Shown here: positions 39,101 to 50,159 of the stretch, in pieces | How positions within the stretch are numbered: position 1 is the first letter of the stretch | Layout: every line of letters starts with the position of its first letter | Assembly (NCBI GenBank): GCA_030248295.1 | Contig: JASANH010001723.1 | Span: forward strand, 868,001 to 932,000 | DNA length: 64,000 nt | Direction of reading: 5' to 3' | DNA from: Mesodorylaimus sp. YZB2_4 | Lineage: Eukaryota; Nematoda; Enoplea; Dorylaimida; Dorylaimidae | The notes under the pieces: generated by a model | What the model saw: only the letters and a program-made list of their open reading frames with translations | Told to the model about the DNA's origin: nothing | The model's database searches: none | Program-made: the position numbers and the translations under genes

Positions 39101-41364
39101 CGCGCAACGCCAAGACTATTGTCCAGAAGACCCGAGTTTGCGCTGAATTCACTAAACGAACTTCAAAACATAATGGGCCAATTAAAGTGAATGTGGAAAA
39201 GGCCAGAACTTTCAAGGTCTTCGCCCGCCACTAGTGACACACAGCAACTACGCCCATGAGAACCAGGCTCGTACACATGTGCCAGGAACCGATACTATCC
39301 CCCTGCCCAAACATGGCTTCACGCGCGGCTGCTTCCACACCGGAAACAACATCCGTCTGGCACTAAGGCTCTCGCTCACCAAATTACAAAAACACCTATA
39401 ACTTCCATTTTCGTGCTAGTCCCACACTGCAATCGGGGCGTCGAAGACAGACCCGGAAAGCCTCGCCCACCTGTCACACAGCAAAAGGGCACCCCAAGCT
39501 CATTACTTGCTTCAGAAATAACGGAATGAGTGGCAGCCACCGATTCCCCACTCGATGCCGTCGATGCACTTGACGCAGCCGCGAACAGAGCCGAGTCAAC
39601 AGAGCTCATTCCACCAGTAGATGCCTTGTCCAAAGTCGCACTATCACCAGAATTCGAACCGGCGGGGTTCTTAGATGCTGGCAAAAAGAAATTCTTGACA
39701 GCTTGTAAGAGGTCGTCATTGGGAGCTTGTCCGCTGGCAGCACTGGTCGAATGTAAAGCGGAATGAGAGGGCGATTCTTCTGGAGGCTTCACCGCGTGTC
39801 CGTGAGCGGTGGGCAGAGATCGTTTGGGCCAAGCACTATCGCCGGGTATGGAATGTTGGCCAGACAATAAGCTAGACAAGCTTGGAATGGATGCGACAGT
39901 GTGCCCGGTGGCATCCACTTCGCATCCCGCGTACACATTGCTGTACATGCCGATCGGACGGAAAGCACTGGCGTAGGCCTGCTGATGCTGTTGCTGAGCC
40001 GCTGCTGCAATGGCCGATAAAGCGATCGCTTCGTCAGTTTGCAAATGAGGCGTGGAAGGCGAGAATCGAGTCAGAGCGAACGGGTTCAAAGCGAATGGTC
40101 CAAACCTGCTAGAGCCCGCGGAACCAGGTGTGCCGAAGAATGGGTATCTGTAAGGTGCTTGGAATATGGACGACGGTGAAAGTAGAGCAGACGACAGAGC
40201 ATCGCTGCTGGTCCCGGAAGAAGTTGCGGTCTCGGTCGAGTCCAGGAGTGACTGCAGATGCTTCGGCGACTGTTGGGTCATCTTGCCCGACCTGGGTGCA
40301 CCGAACCGGGCTGACAGTTGCTTGCTGACGGTAAACACTGCCGAGAAGAATACGGTAATTCGGTTTTTATGAGGTCGAAAACATTCCGGTTTTTGGAGGC
40401 CCAAGACGAGCCTGTGACGAAGCGCTGGTTAGGGGCGACGGCCCATCGCAAGACGACCTCGCTCCTTTCTTTTGCACATCCAACTTTCTCTCTTCGACCG
40501 AATCTAGTCGCGCGCCACACAAGGTAGAAACAGACGATATGACCTCGTCGTCGTGCGCATTATACAAATACGCATCGGCCAAGGTACGGTATGCGGACAG
40601 GCACGAGAATGTAGGCGTTATCTTCTCGACCAAGGTTCGCCCGGCCCAGCCCCCTCCGTCACAATATTTGACCTTGAGACGAATTTTGCGCCCCCGGCAA
40701 AATACTGGCCCACTTTCCATTCCGACTACACACCCGCCCCGGGAATTGGGTTTTAGTGAAAGCGATCGAAACCAGTAACCAGGCCCCCTGAACTGCATAA
40801 AAACCAGCTATGAAAATTACTCAAATATACGAATCGCCTTACTGTAGAGGAAACTACCGACACCACCAGCTGATTCTCCGCCGCGCCTTTAACACGCGAC
40901 GAGGATGTAAATCACTGCACCCATCCCAGCACCGTCGTAAACAGGTGTGCAGAGCATTCCAGCCCAAATGCCGAGTCCACATTCGTCAAATCACAAAACC
41001 AAAAAGCATTTAAACATCAAAACTTACATATATTCCCGGTCCTTCCCGAATTCAACTCGTCCGTCTTCGATCCACTCTCAACATCTCCCTCCCCGAATAT
41101 GGCCGATGCTGCCGCTGCCAACGTCTCCAACGAGCCTGTCCCGATCGCCTTCTCCTGATCGCCCTCTTCTGAGCACGCCGTCCTCCAAACACCGGAGAGC
41201 AAGTTGGTGAGCGAATTGGACGGAGCGACTTGGCCACCAACCAATGATAGGGGCGAATTGAGGGCGTAGAGGCTGGGAAGAAGGAGGCTAGTCTTCTCCA
41301 TCAGCACTTCTTCCGATAATACTCGATCCCGCACAATCGAATCGGCCGTCACTGCAGTGGCCAT
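33190..41364 (-). CDS. E75: Ecdysone-induced protein 75-type nuclear receptor (NR1D/E75)
   Basis: Common exons are 36884-36972, 35921-36065, 35774-35853, 35560-35715, 35349-35504, 35021-35291, 34763-34965, 34540-34705 and 33190-34484. With the distal first exon (41028-41364) the protein is 965 residues. The DNA-binding domain reads [23 protein letters not shown] then [16 protein letters not shown], with the T/A-box [13 protein letters not shown]. The ligand domain has [36 protein letters not shown] and [15 protein letters not shown]. The His in TLHAEK aligns with the heme-ligand His of E75/Rev-erb. The family represses transcription with heme and gas sensing and acts in ecdysteroid cascades. 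A long Gln/Ala/Ser-rich F domain follows (33190-34705). No activation helix 12 is visible, as usual for this group. Confidence 0.94.
36066..36883. other. E75 intron between the two zinc-finger exons
   Basis: An 818-bp intron splits the DNA-binding domain after the first zinc finger (CEGCK / GFFRR), a position conserved in many nuclear receptors. No coding or repeat feature is seen inside. Confidence 0.6.
36973..39470. other. E75 intron between zinc-finger exon and first exons
   Basis: About 2.5 kb of intronic sequence without supported exons. Several short open frames on both strands lack protein character. It may contain regulatory elements or a further alternative promoter, which cannot be seen from sequence alone. 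Confidence 0.45.
39471..40281 (-). CDS. E75: E75 alternative first coding exon (isoform A/B region)
   Basis: A minus-strand open frame from ATG at 40281 ([15 protein letters not shown]) encodes a Ser/Ala-rich region with a Gln/His run and [14 protein letters not shown]. It ends at either of two phase 1 donors, ACAG/GTGGGC (39471) or GCAA/GTAATG (39507). Both match the phase 1 acceptor of the zinc-finger exon at 36972, so joining gives a protein of about 1111-1123 residues. E75 genes are known to use alternative promoters and N-termini. The exon could instead be an internal second exon, but its own ATG and the identical phase of exon 41028-41364 favour alternative starts. The splice choice is inferred. 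Confidence 0.75.
41028..41364 (-). CDS. E75: E75 distal alternative first coding exon
   Basis: ATG at 41364 opens [20 protein letters not shown], then [18 protein letters not shown] and an Ala-rich part, ending at ATAT/GTAAGT (phase 1, 41028). This phase fits the zinc-finger exon at 36884-36972 exactly. Leu/Ser-rich [10 protein letters not shown] resembles the SLSSLLSG of the other first exon, suggesting a shared short N-terminal motif. The joining intron would be about 4 kb, the longest in the window. Confidence 0.68.
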
Positions 41365-43188
41365 TCTTCTAAAAAGCACAAGTATAAATGGGTGAGCGGC
41401 AAGACTTCCTGTCCAGACACGGGACGAGGAGAGAGTGCGGCTTTCGAACGGGCCACTAGGCACCCAGTTTCCTAAATAGGACCGATGGGCGACGGCGACA
41501 GACACAAGACGGCGGGAGGTATCCTCGGGGGCTACACGCGGTCGAGGCACCACCTGCCGCCGACTCGACAAATAAACAACAGTCACCTCCGTCAGTCGGG
41601 GTCAATCGGGCAGCAGCAGCTTGTCGACAAAGCGTCCGACCTCGGACGACCGACCAAAAGGCGAAAGGGCGAATGCGGTCAATCGTCACACACACCCATT
41701 ATTCCAGCACCGTTTATTAGAAAATAAGCATCCGCCCGCACAAAGCCGACCAAGCACGGCACGCGTGCGAGCCATCTGCTACCACCCTCCTTCCGCCAAT
41801 ACCCTTATTTGTATGCGCTAAAACGAGCAGCCCACCTCGCCTGCTCAATCTAAAAAACCATGTCCAAATAAGGAATACGAGTCAACAAACTTTACGCTCT
41901 TGTTACAATCACAAAAAATTAACGGCTTCCACCATTCACTTTTGAAATATCCATTTTTCAAACCAGTTTTCACAAAACCGCGAGCGTGAAAAGCGCATTT
42001 GGCAAATAGCACTTACTCGACACAACCAGTCGACGAGGCAGGATTTTTTGAGCTGATTTGATTGACGAGTCAACGACCTTGAACAGTCGAATTATAAGTG
42101 AGAGTGATAGCCGGTCGCAAAGAATAACTTATTTGACGTCACAGCCAGTCCAGGCGAGGGGCAGCGGGGCAATGAGGGCTTGTTTTCGATCGAGTCAGCA
42201 ACTGCTTGGATGAGCAATGTTTTGACGCGACGAGACGGCCAGGACACAACATTGGTGCCAGCAGACACTCGATAACAAGCTCGAACGAGCAAGGCAGCTG
42301 AGACACGAGCCAGCTAGACGAAAAGCCGAAGAGCACGAATCAATATTAGTGTACACAAACAAAACCAAACTGACCTCGAAACCCACAATTCCGATTCCGG
42401 CCCCCACTAAGCATTCGCACTGATGACCCACATCGGCCGCCCCTCGCGCCTGCTCGACCAAAAATCGATGTTGTTTTATTTTGACATTATTCAAGGCGGT
42501 TCAACTGGTCCTTCGGAACCGACTGGTACCGCCTTGGTCACCCGGGGCACTGCACATGCCTACGCCCGTCAGGTGTTTGCGTCCAGCAACGGATACGCGC
42601 CATGGCACGGCCAACCGTCGACTCATGCGCCCCAGGAAAGAACACCCAAATAAGGAGACATCCACTTACCACGTGCATCCTCCGTCCGGAACATTTGGTG
42701 CAGACAGTCCGCTTTCTCACCAAATGGACACACCAACTGAAGAACATTCACGGGGGTAACCCCGCCGCTGTCACCACACTCCCCACAACATTTTCATTAT
42801 AGATGCGTCAATACACACAACTGAAGGCAGCCATGCGATACATACTCTAACCACTGAAATGCTATTAGCCTGCCAGCTTATCAGAGATACACTTTAGACA
42901 TAAACATATACCGAAATCCGCCATCACCTTATTTCCACAGACAAGCTAATTCTCCGAAAACAGACTACCAAAGAAAGCAACCAAAATTCAACTGCACAAA
43001 ACAGAAATGGCGATAACGCTTATAGATCTGGCAATTCTAGCTCGTACCCACCTAAGGTACTCTAACAGCATCCTATTCTTCATGCCCAACGAGAAACACA
43101 ACAAAACTTACTTATAGCTGCCACAAAACAACAGTCCCTTTGTTATTTTCGATTAATATATCTGTCGTTTCTTTTCTTTTCCCCTTCT
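41365..43188. other. Upstream region of E75 and 3' flank of the TGF-beta gene
   Basis: About 1.8 kb between E75 and the stop codon of the next minus-strand gene. It should contain the E75 distal promoter and 5' UTR. No TATA box, repeat or RNA gene is clear. Confidence 0.35.
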
Positions 43189-45255
43189 TCACGCGCACAT
43201 GCAAGAATTGACCACAATATCGTCTAGTCTTCGAATAACGAAATTGGTGCCGACATTGTAGACGATAGTGATCGGAGAATATAACTGAGCCACGCATTTT
43301 GGTTCCGGCACATCGGATGGCGTATTCGAACCATTCTTAGCTTGTTCTTGACGCCATTTTGAATTATAGGCGCCTCGTAAATGAGCATTCAAGGTGGCGT
43401 TCCAACGTTGATGATACATTATATTGTGACAGGTGCCGCCGCAGAAATTGGCATAAAAACCTTGCGGTATGATAACCGTATTGTCGAACATGGTGGCCAG
43501 GTCGATCCACCACTCGTATAGACCGCATTCTTTATCCGGTTGACGCGAGCTCTTGATCGGCTGCGCAGGCCGGCTTGTGCTTCGTCGACGTCTCATTTTC
43601 AATGTCTGATCCGAGTCAGCCCCCATTTGATTGGCCGACGCCGAATAAAGAACCAAAAGCGGCTGATGACTCCCGTGACTGCTCAAATGAAACAAACGCC
43701 CAACTTCTCGATGATCCAAGTCGTTCTTCGAACCAGTTGTTGGATCAGTCAAAGCGACAAAAACTTCGAATTTGATTGAACGATGCTGGTTGGCCAATAT
43801 CTTCCGGATAACTACCTCCGTCACGTTCAGCATAACGAAATTATCGCCGAACGTGTCCAAGATGCCCAACGAACCCGTGCTCACCAACAAGCGAGTTCGA
43901 GGGCCCAGCGAGTCGCGATAGTCGTCGTTGAGCACATACGCGTACACGGTGTACGCATTGGGAGGTTCCACCAAACGAGTATGATCCAGGGCCAGGACTA
44001 ACTCGGCCGATTGCAACTGCTGATTAGAAATCCAAAGTTGATCGATGTTGAAATTCAACAAATGACCACCGCCGGTCACAGGCTCTTGAAAGAAAGGAGG
44101 TATATAGGAAGATAGTTGACCAAAATCATGCACTCGTCGACTTACCATCCGTTGCCTCTTCGGTCTTTGCCACTGCTTGAATAGTAACCAATTCCTCGAC
44201 AATCTTCATTCGACTTCCTCCTGCATCGAAGTTGTAGGAACCGCTTTTGATGCTTCTTCGTCGACGCCCGCCCGACACCTGACCAAGATCGTCAGAGATA
44301 TCGACGGCCATTCGATCGTACAAATTTTGTACGTATTGTGGAGTACGCATTCGAGAGGCCATACTGCCTTTTCGTGCAGCACTGTCAGAATTTTCAGTCA
44401 ACTGCAAAAAAGACATATTTACAAACCATGTCGAAGTGCTCAAAATTATTACTGGAGCCTGTTCGTTTTGCGCAAAAAATCCAAGAATAGCAATAATGTG
44501 TTTACTCGAAAGCCTCCCCTCGAATATATCCCTCACTCAGGGGCCTTGGATGAACCTTGCGGCTCCCAATCGGTCAAATTGTGGAATTCGTGGTTTAGGC
44601 TTTTCATGGTTTCGCTTCGCACAGCCGAAACAGGTTGTCAGATTTAGTTGGCTCTGCTCAAAAGGATTTTTACAGAGCTTTCCGGAAGCAAATGGAACAT
44701 GCGTAGGTACTCGGGATTACGCTGACCGTATTACAGGGACTGCCAGGTAATGATCAGAAACATTTATGTACCTTAAAATTTCTTTTCGGTCTCGCGCGAA
44801 CTGCAATATCACAGTATGTATCTCCCCGAGGACTTTCGAGTAATAAGCACAGCAATCGATACATGACACGTGTAGATATAGATAAATACTGTAGAAAAAT
44901 ATTGCGCAACCTGCTTTATTACCTAAAGGTACTAAACCGTAAAATTCATATGACTGAAGGTCTCTTATGTACCCCGATACATGTACAGTACGTACATACT
45001 ATATATACAGTAGCTACCTAAACTAAAACAGGTCGAATTCAGACTTACATTAGTCAACCCCAATAACGATGAGAACCACATTTTCAAATTGTCGGACGCT
45101 TCGTTCGAAGAAAACGGTAATTCATTCGAATGACTCGAAATAACTTCGGCATTCTCAACACTCGTCACCAATTGGACACATTCATTATTCAAAAGAAGAA
45201 TCGAGAAAATTACGAATATAACAGTCGGAAAAAATCGAAAATCGACGACGTTCAT
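43189..45255 (-). CDS. TGF-beta superfamily ligand precursor
   Basis: Exons 45049-45255, 44146-44401 and 43189-44084 give 452 residues. It starts MNVVDFRFFPTVIFVIFSIL, a signal peptide. The prodomain has RTPQYVQNLYDRM, the usual P-x-Y-M-x-x-L-Y box of BMP-type prodomains. A furin-like RRRR site near 43590 releases a mature domain of about 130 residues. This shows ECGLYEWW, IIPQGFYANFCGGTC, an N-glycosylation site (NAT), SPITIVY and the end VVNSCMCA. Only six cysteines are present: the usual CC pair is KC, so the cysteine that links the two chains is missing, as in GDF9, BMP15 and Lefty. A second RRRR lies in the prodomain. The ligand class (BMP or other) cannot be set more finely. A likely antagonist gene lies 520 bp upstream. 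Confidence 0.92.
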
Positions 45256-45774
45256 ATTTCTTTTACTTTATCGCTAGTACGAAAACAAAGATTGAAGAAA
45301 AAAGCGCGAAGATAAACTTCCTTCCGAGACTGCGTGGCGCCGATCAAAAAATCTACTCAAACCTGTTGCCAGTTAAAAATTGAGTCCTTCCTGTCATGGG
45401 CGCCGCACACACCCCGACCTTTGTTCGCAAAATTTTCTGGCTCGAAATTTTGCATGGTGCACTTATGCTTAGCCGCAATCCACGTACTGCAAAAGGCGGC
45501 AATTCAAATTTAATATTTTCTGCCAAGTAGTTTTTGTGATTACTGAAAATCGATCGATCATGCGCTAAAACATTATCATTTATCCAAATTTGCTTTTTTT
45601 CCACAAATCCGCGAATAAATTAAAAATTACTAGCACAGTATTACAGCGGATACTGGCCAATCAGGTACAAGAAAGACTCACCCTGGCATTGATAAACTGA
45701 TGACCTAATCACACTCTCACCTGATTGGACACCCACTGATGCTAAGCAGATCACATCTGACATCACTCCTGTCT
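45256..45774. other. Intergenic gap between DAN-like gene and TGF-beta ligand
   Basis: About 520 bp containing the TGF-beta ligand promoter/5' UTR and the 3' end of the DAN-like gene. It is A/T-rich. No further gene is seen. Confidence 0.4.
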
Positions 45775-46251
45775 TCAGGCATTGCACGGCGAGCAGGCGC
45801 ACATTTGCACAGTGGGCACACTGACCGTCTTGGTGGTTCCTCCATGGCACGTCAATGTGACTGTCAAGAATCGTTTAGTTTCAGCTGGTTGACACTGAGT
45901 GCACATTTCTTGCATGTCAGTACCAGGCACACCGGGGGTATGGATGGACATGCACACACCGTAGCATATACGATTTCGGATAGTCCTCGGCAGGCAGCCC
46001 TCCTTGCTAACACTCTGCGTGATCTCGGTCCAGTTGCACGCTTCCCGTTGCCGAGCCCAATTCACAGCATCCGCAGGCAATGCTTGACCAGACGGTCCGG
46101 GCAGGTCGGCCAAACTGGAGGGGACACGTTTGAATGGAGTACGGTTGATGTCTCGTGCAGAGAGAACCGATGCCAGGGCGAGTCCTTGGGTGCCAGCTGA
46201 CAGGGCTAGCAACCAGAGACCAATGACTACAATCGTGTACTTGCCATCCAT
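45775..46251 (-). CDS. DAN/gremlin-family secreted cystine-knot protein (BMP antagonist-like)
   Basis: A single-exon frame of 158 residues. The signal peptide is MDGKYTIVVIGLWLLALSAG. The C-terminal cystine-knot begins ACNWTEITQSVSKEGC, then RTIRNRICYGVCMS, MCTQCQPAE, VTLTCHGG and ends VQMCACSPCNA, with ten cysteines. The spacing and residues EITQ-V--GC---I-NR-C-G-C-S match DAN (NBL1) and gremlin, and the C-terminal CxCxxC pattern matches NBL1. Such proteins bind BMP-class ligands outside the cell and block receptor access. Bursicon subunits share the fold and are the main alternative. It is intronless in an intron-rich region. Its neighbour on the same strand is a TGF-beta ligand. Confidence 0.88.
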   Translation of the reverse strand: MDGKYTIVVIGLWLLALSAGTQGLALASVLSARDINRTPFKRVPSSLADLPGPSGQALPADAVNWARQREACNWTEITQSVSKEGCLPRTIRNRICYGVCMSIHTPGVPGTDMQEMCTQCQPAETKRFLTVTLTCHGGTTKTVSVPTVQMCACSPCNA

Positions 46252-47124
46252 GGTCGGGATTCACGTTGCAGACCTCGTGCCACGCAATCTAGCAAGCAAT
46301 CCACTCGGCCAAGCACCAAATGCTTCGCCGTCTACACCGAACCGTACACTTCTCCAGGCGAGGTTACCCAAATGCCAGTGCGTACTTTGGATTCGTGCCC
46401 CCCCCCCATGTTCACTGTATTATTCTCCGAGACCGCTTTTGCAACCTAGCCGAATCACGGTCGGGCGGCGAGACGACTCGGCTCCGACTAGCCTAAACAG
46501 TTCAGCGGGTGCAATTATCGAAGACGGGATGCTCCAGGCCGACTCACAAAAACTAATCGAGTACGCTCACAGCTCACCTTTGATAGCTTTTCTATTAGCT
46601 TCCTGTAAGTTCTTCCCGACTTCAGCCCTGATCGTTATCACCTGCATTTTACATTTCTACTGATAACATGGCACGAAGGTGGTCTCAACTGCACTCCTCT
46701 CCCTTTCCCATCTCTGCACCCTCTCCCCGACCAAACATACGCACGACTCCCAGACCAGACACCCTTCTAATGTGAGTATATTATAATTAAACATACCCGA
46801 ACGCAGAAAACAAATTCTCACACATCCAACACTCGATCAAGAATCCTAGTGCAAAAAAGGAAAGGAATTATTTCAATTACAGTAATCCACTCACTATAAA
46901 AATACACTGTATGGCATATCAGTGCGATGTACAATGTAAGCCAAGAATATGAAGCCCACTGCCAAACCCGAAAACACCCAAACTACGTGAGAGCTCTATG
47001 AAGTCCCATGCCTCGAAACCACTCCACCATCACCAGCACAGAATAGACCACTAGCAAATTAGCACAGACCTGCGTGAGCTCAACGGGAATGACACGGTAA
47101 CGCAGTAGAGCAAGCAGAAATAAA
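46252..47124. other. Intergenic region between syntaxin and DAN-like gene
   Basis: About 870 bp between two minus-strand genes. It contains a run of nine C residues near 46400. No supported coding exon or RNA gene is seen. Confidence 0.4.
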
Positions 47125-47217
47125 TTACTTGAACGAAAGGTACAGGATCAAAATGATGACCAACAGGACCACGATTCCAACCACCATTAGGAAACACCGT
47201 TTTCGTCGTGCTTTTTC
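47125..47217 (-). CDS. Alternative final exon of the syntaxin gene (second transmembrane anchor)
   Basis: After acceptor TTTTAG the exon reads EKARRKRCFLMVVGIVVLLV, then ILILYLSFK and a stop at 47125. It is 93 nt and phase 0, like the anchor exon at 47301-47399 (99 nt). Both begin with a charged residue, K, one residue, RRKR, then a membrane helix. Each can follow the SNARE exon donor CAG/GTGAGT at 47600. The two are therefore alternative last exons giving the same SNARE with different membrane anchors. Confidence 0.85.
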   Translation of the reverse strand, partial: EKARRKRCFLMVVGIVVLLVIILILYLSFK

Positions 47218-47300
47218 CTAAAATTCAAGCAAAATTCAATTCTTTGCGACAAAATAATGCAACAATGCTACTCACATAATCACCATACGACACCCAGAAC

Positions 47301-49557
47301 TCAATTTTTCTTCACCGAAAAGTAAATTATCAGCGCCACAACGATTATCAAAACGATAAGGAAAATAAAGCAAAAGAATCGTTTCCGACGAACTTTTGAC
47401 TAAAAACATAAAATAAAGTAGCTGGAACGAACCAAATCAACCCGAAAAACATTCAAAATTTTATAGTTTGCACAGCTAAGGCAAGATACAGAATACAGGT
47501 GGTGAGTTCGAAAAGGAACTTATTTGAGTGGAAAAGTATCTCAGAACCCAAGCATAGGAACAACGATTGCTGGGAGCCACATTCCCAGCCCCTACTCACC
47601 TGATACTGAGCCGCCCGCTGGACGTTTGTTGCCCCTTGATCAACCGAAATTACCGCGCTGTCAACATTGGCTTCAATGCTGTCTAAAGAAGGAGCACAGT
47701 AAAATATGGACTGGAAGCATGCCATGCGGGGCCCCATGTGAAGTAGAAACCACTGATCCTTTATTCTAACCTATAACAACTGATCCATATCCAGTCCCAC
47801 TTACCAACCATCTCGCCTTGCTCGTGTACCATCAAAGCCAAATCTTTAAAGATTTGATTCACGTCCAGGATATCAGACTGAAATGACACAACCATAAGAA
47901 GGTGGATTGAGGAACAAGTGTAGAGTACCCACCTCCAATTGTCGAAGTGCCTGTTCCCGTTCTTGAATCATCTGAATATCGACTTGCTGCTCGAGTTGTA
48001 GTCTCGGAGCGGGCGGACTGTGAATGGAGGGAGATTATGGAAGGGGCCGCTGTTGGGTTAGAGACCAGTCACCCGAATAACTTACCCAGCAGCTTGGATA
48101 GCAGCACTTCCTTCATCCTCGTGGGTCGAACCAGCTCGAGCCTTAGCCACGCCCGCTTTTTCCTTAGCCACTGCGCTACGCTGAACGGATTGAAAATTGT
48201 TCAATACCACAGAAAAATCGTTGGTTAGACGCTCACGTTGTAATTTCCATTGTCTCTGAAACGAAATCAGGACTCGGGAGATCCGGATTTTGACAAACGC
48301 AAGCCATACCTGATCGGCGCTATCGACGGGAGCTGGTAGGTTCGCCAATGATTTCAACGATTCCATCGTTGTCTGCGACAATGTATGAGTGTAGTGCTGG
48401 ATCTCGTGCAGTTTTTGTCGCAGCTGATCCGTGTCCTGCTGTGTGCCCAACTGGCCGACCATACGTTGGATGGAAGTGACTAAATGCGAGAAGCTGTCAT
48501 GTCCCCGCTCACCATCACCAAGCATGCATGATAAGGGCATCGGCTGGTTGATCAGAACTTATTTAAGTACTGAAAATTCTGAAGTGGCACCTGGCAACAT
48601 TGCAGCTCAGCTTCAAGAACAGTATCTTCGTAAGTTTCTTCAAATGTTTTCCACCCATGTGACAGGTCCATTGGCCAACAGCCAGCTAGCAGCCAAACCT
48701 TACAAAGCACGGGCGTATGACCGGCAACATGGCTCTCATGTCCACACCAGGGTCTCCTACCTCCACATGAGGGTATGAGGGATCAGGCACCACACTCACA
48801 ATGGCGGAGTAAGGCGTGACCCCTGCTGGCAGGTGCCGACCACTCTCAAGTCGGCCTCTTCAACATTACTGGTGAGTCACCCACAGTACGAAGGTTTACA
48901 GCTTCACAAACGGACCTCCGTCTCTGAGTATCGAACTTCGGACCAACCCGGGTGCTTCTTACCAAGCAACATTAATTCACACACCGGAACCACTGAACCA
49001 CCACAGCCACTGCCCTTGCTGGTCGCAGTAGCCGCGGCACGTTTGGAAACCAAATGCCACTGTGATCAACACGAACTCACCATTTTTCGAAATAGTTTGA
49101 ATTTGTGAACTGATTTGATGAGTCAGACGAGTGAAATCTCTGGAGGCGTCTGAAAAAACTTTTAGTCAGGTCACACCTAAAAATCATTTCAGGCATAGCT
49201 GAGATGGTGAGACCAGAATGGCCGTTATGACGAGAGAAAGGCTAAAATAAGCGCCTGCGGGTATCTAATCGTGACGATTGGGACTACTGTATTACATTTT
49301 GTCACTAGCGGCTCCCTGAAATCATCTATACCTCCCTATACATTCCAAAGGTCTCGTCTAGGTCAAAATCTTTCTACAGCAGCTCATTCAAAACCGAGAG
49401 AGGCAACATATGTAGGCCTATGTGTACTCATGTTTGTGCTGCTGTCCTACGTTTTTCATCTTTCCCCCTCTTCAATGCTCGCACATTGTAGTTTTTTGGA
49501 AAGTAGTCAAAAATGATTAATATTCCAGAAATCAAGTTTCGCTTACCCGAATCCATT
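47301..49557 (-). CDS. Syntaxin 7/12-like endosomal Qa-SNARE, anchor exon 1 form
   Basis: Exons 49548-49557 (10 nt, ATG GAT TCG G), 49081-49149, 48310-48479, 48086-48255, 47933-48017, 47805-47877, 47600-47682 and 47301-47399 give 252 residues. The N-terminal three-helix domain reads DFTRLTHQISSQIQTISKN, then VTSIQRMVGQLGTQQD and QLRQKLHEIQHYTHTLSQT, as in syntaxin 7/12. The SNARE motif runs QEREQALRQLESDILDVNQI, FKDLALMVHEQGEMVD and SIEANVDSAV, with the central Gln of Qa-SNAREs in HEQGE. The last exon encodes KVRRKRFFCFIFLIVLIIVV and tail FSVKKN. The protein drives fusion of late endosomes and lysosomes. A second anchor exon lies just downstream. Confidence 0.92.
48650..48980 (-). repeat. Diverged copy of the 18746-type SINE in a syntaxin intron
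   Basis: On the minus strand the intron reads GTGGGTGACTCACCAGTA and, further on, CCCTCATGTGGAGGTAGG. These parallel TTTGGGCGACTCACCCGGTA and CCCTCGTGTGGAGATGG of the SINE at 18746-19245, in the same order and orientation. A box-B-like AAGTTCGATACTC lies at the head end. Similarity is patchy and no target-site duplication was found, so this is an old copy. Confidence 0.5.
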
Positions 49558-50159
49558 TTAGCAATATCTGATTACAATATGCGATTGAATTGTGGAAATA
49601 AAATGCTTAATGAAACAGCGTTTTTATTCTAAACACCGATAACGGTTGTTATTCACAGCAGAGTTCGGTTCGGGCGACGAGGAAGATATGCAGCGAGGAA
49701 GTGGTTCTGCGTAAAATATAGTTTCAGATTAGGCCAGCCAATGGGTCACGTTAGACCCCCTACGTGCGAGGGTTGTTTGTCACAACGGTATCACATGATA
49801 AAACGTGGTCCCCCGATATACTGTATTCTACTTGGTGAACATGATCCTCGCCCCACCTCTTCCTCGGCCATCATGCCTTGTGCACCAAGTCCATGTGACT
49901 TCCGGCGTGGACGCAGACAAGTCCCGGCCCTACCGCACCCACCACTGGCCGTCATCAGATCTAACACTAGTGGTTTGTTGAACTACGTAGAATTGAATAA
50001 CGTCAGACACTAGACATCGGTACCGAAATCATAACACCAAGACTTATCCTGCACGCGCTCCCACGACCTACAAAGCCAAGAAATCAAATCAGTAAGATAA
50101 AACATACAACACGAAACTACGGTGACTTCCAAGGTCACCGCTTTCCTAACTGCCTAGTC
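49558..50159. other. Intergenic region between MORC and syntaxin
   Basis: About 600 bp holding the syntaxin promoter and the MORC 3' flank, both minus strand. No feature is recognised beyond an AT-rich stretch near 49600. Confidence 0.4.

Noticed and set aside
40282-40404. Longer N-terminus for the E75 proximal first exon
   Set aside because: The upstream frame opens with TTG rather than ATG; the first ATG is at 40281.
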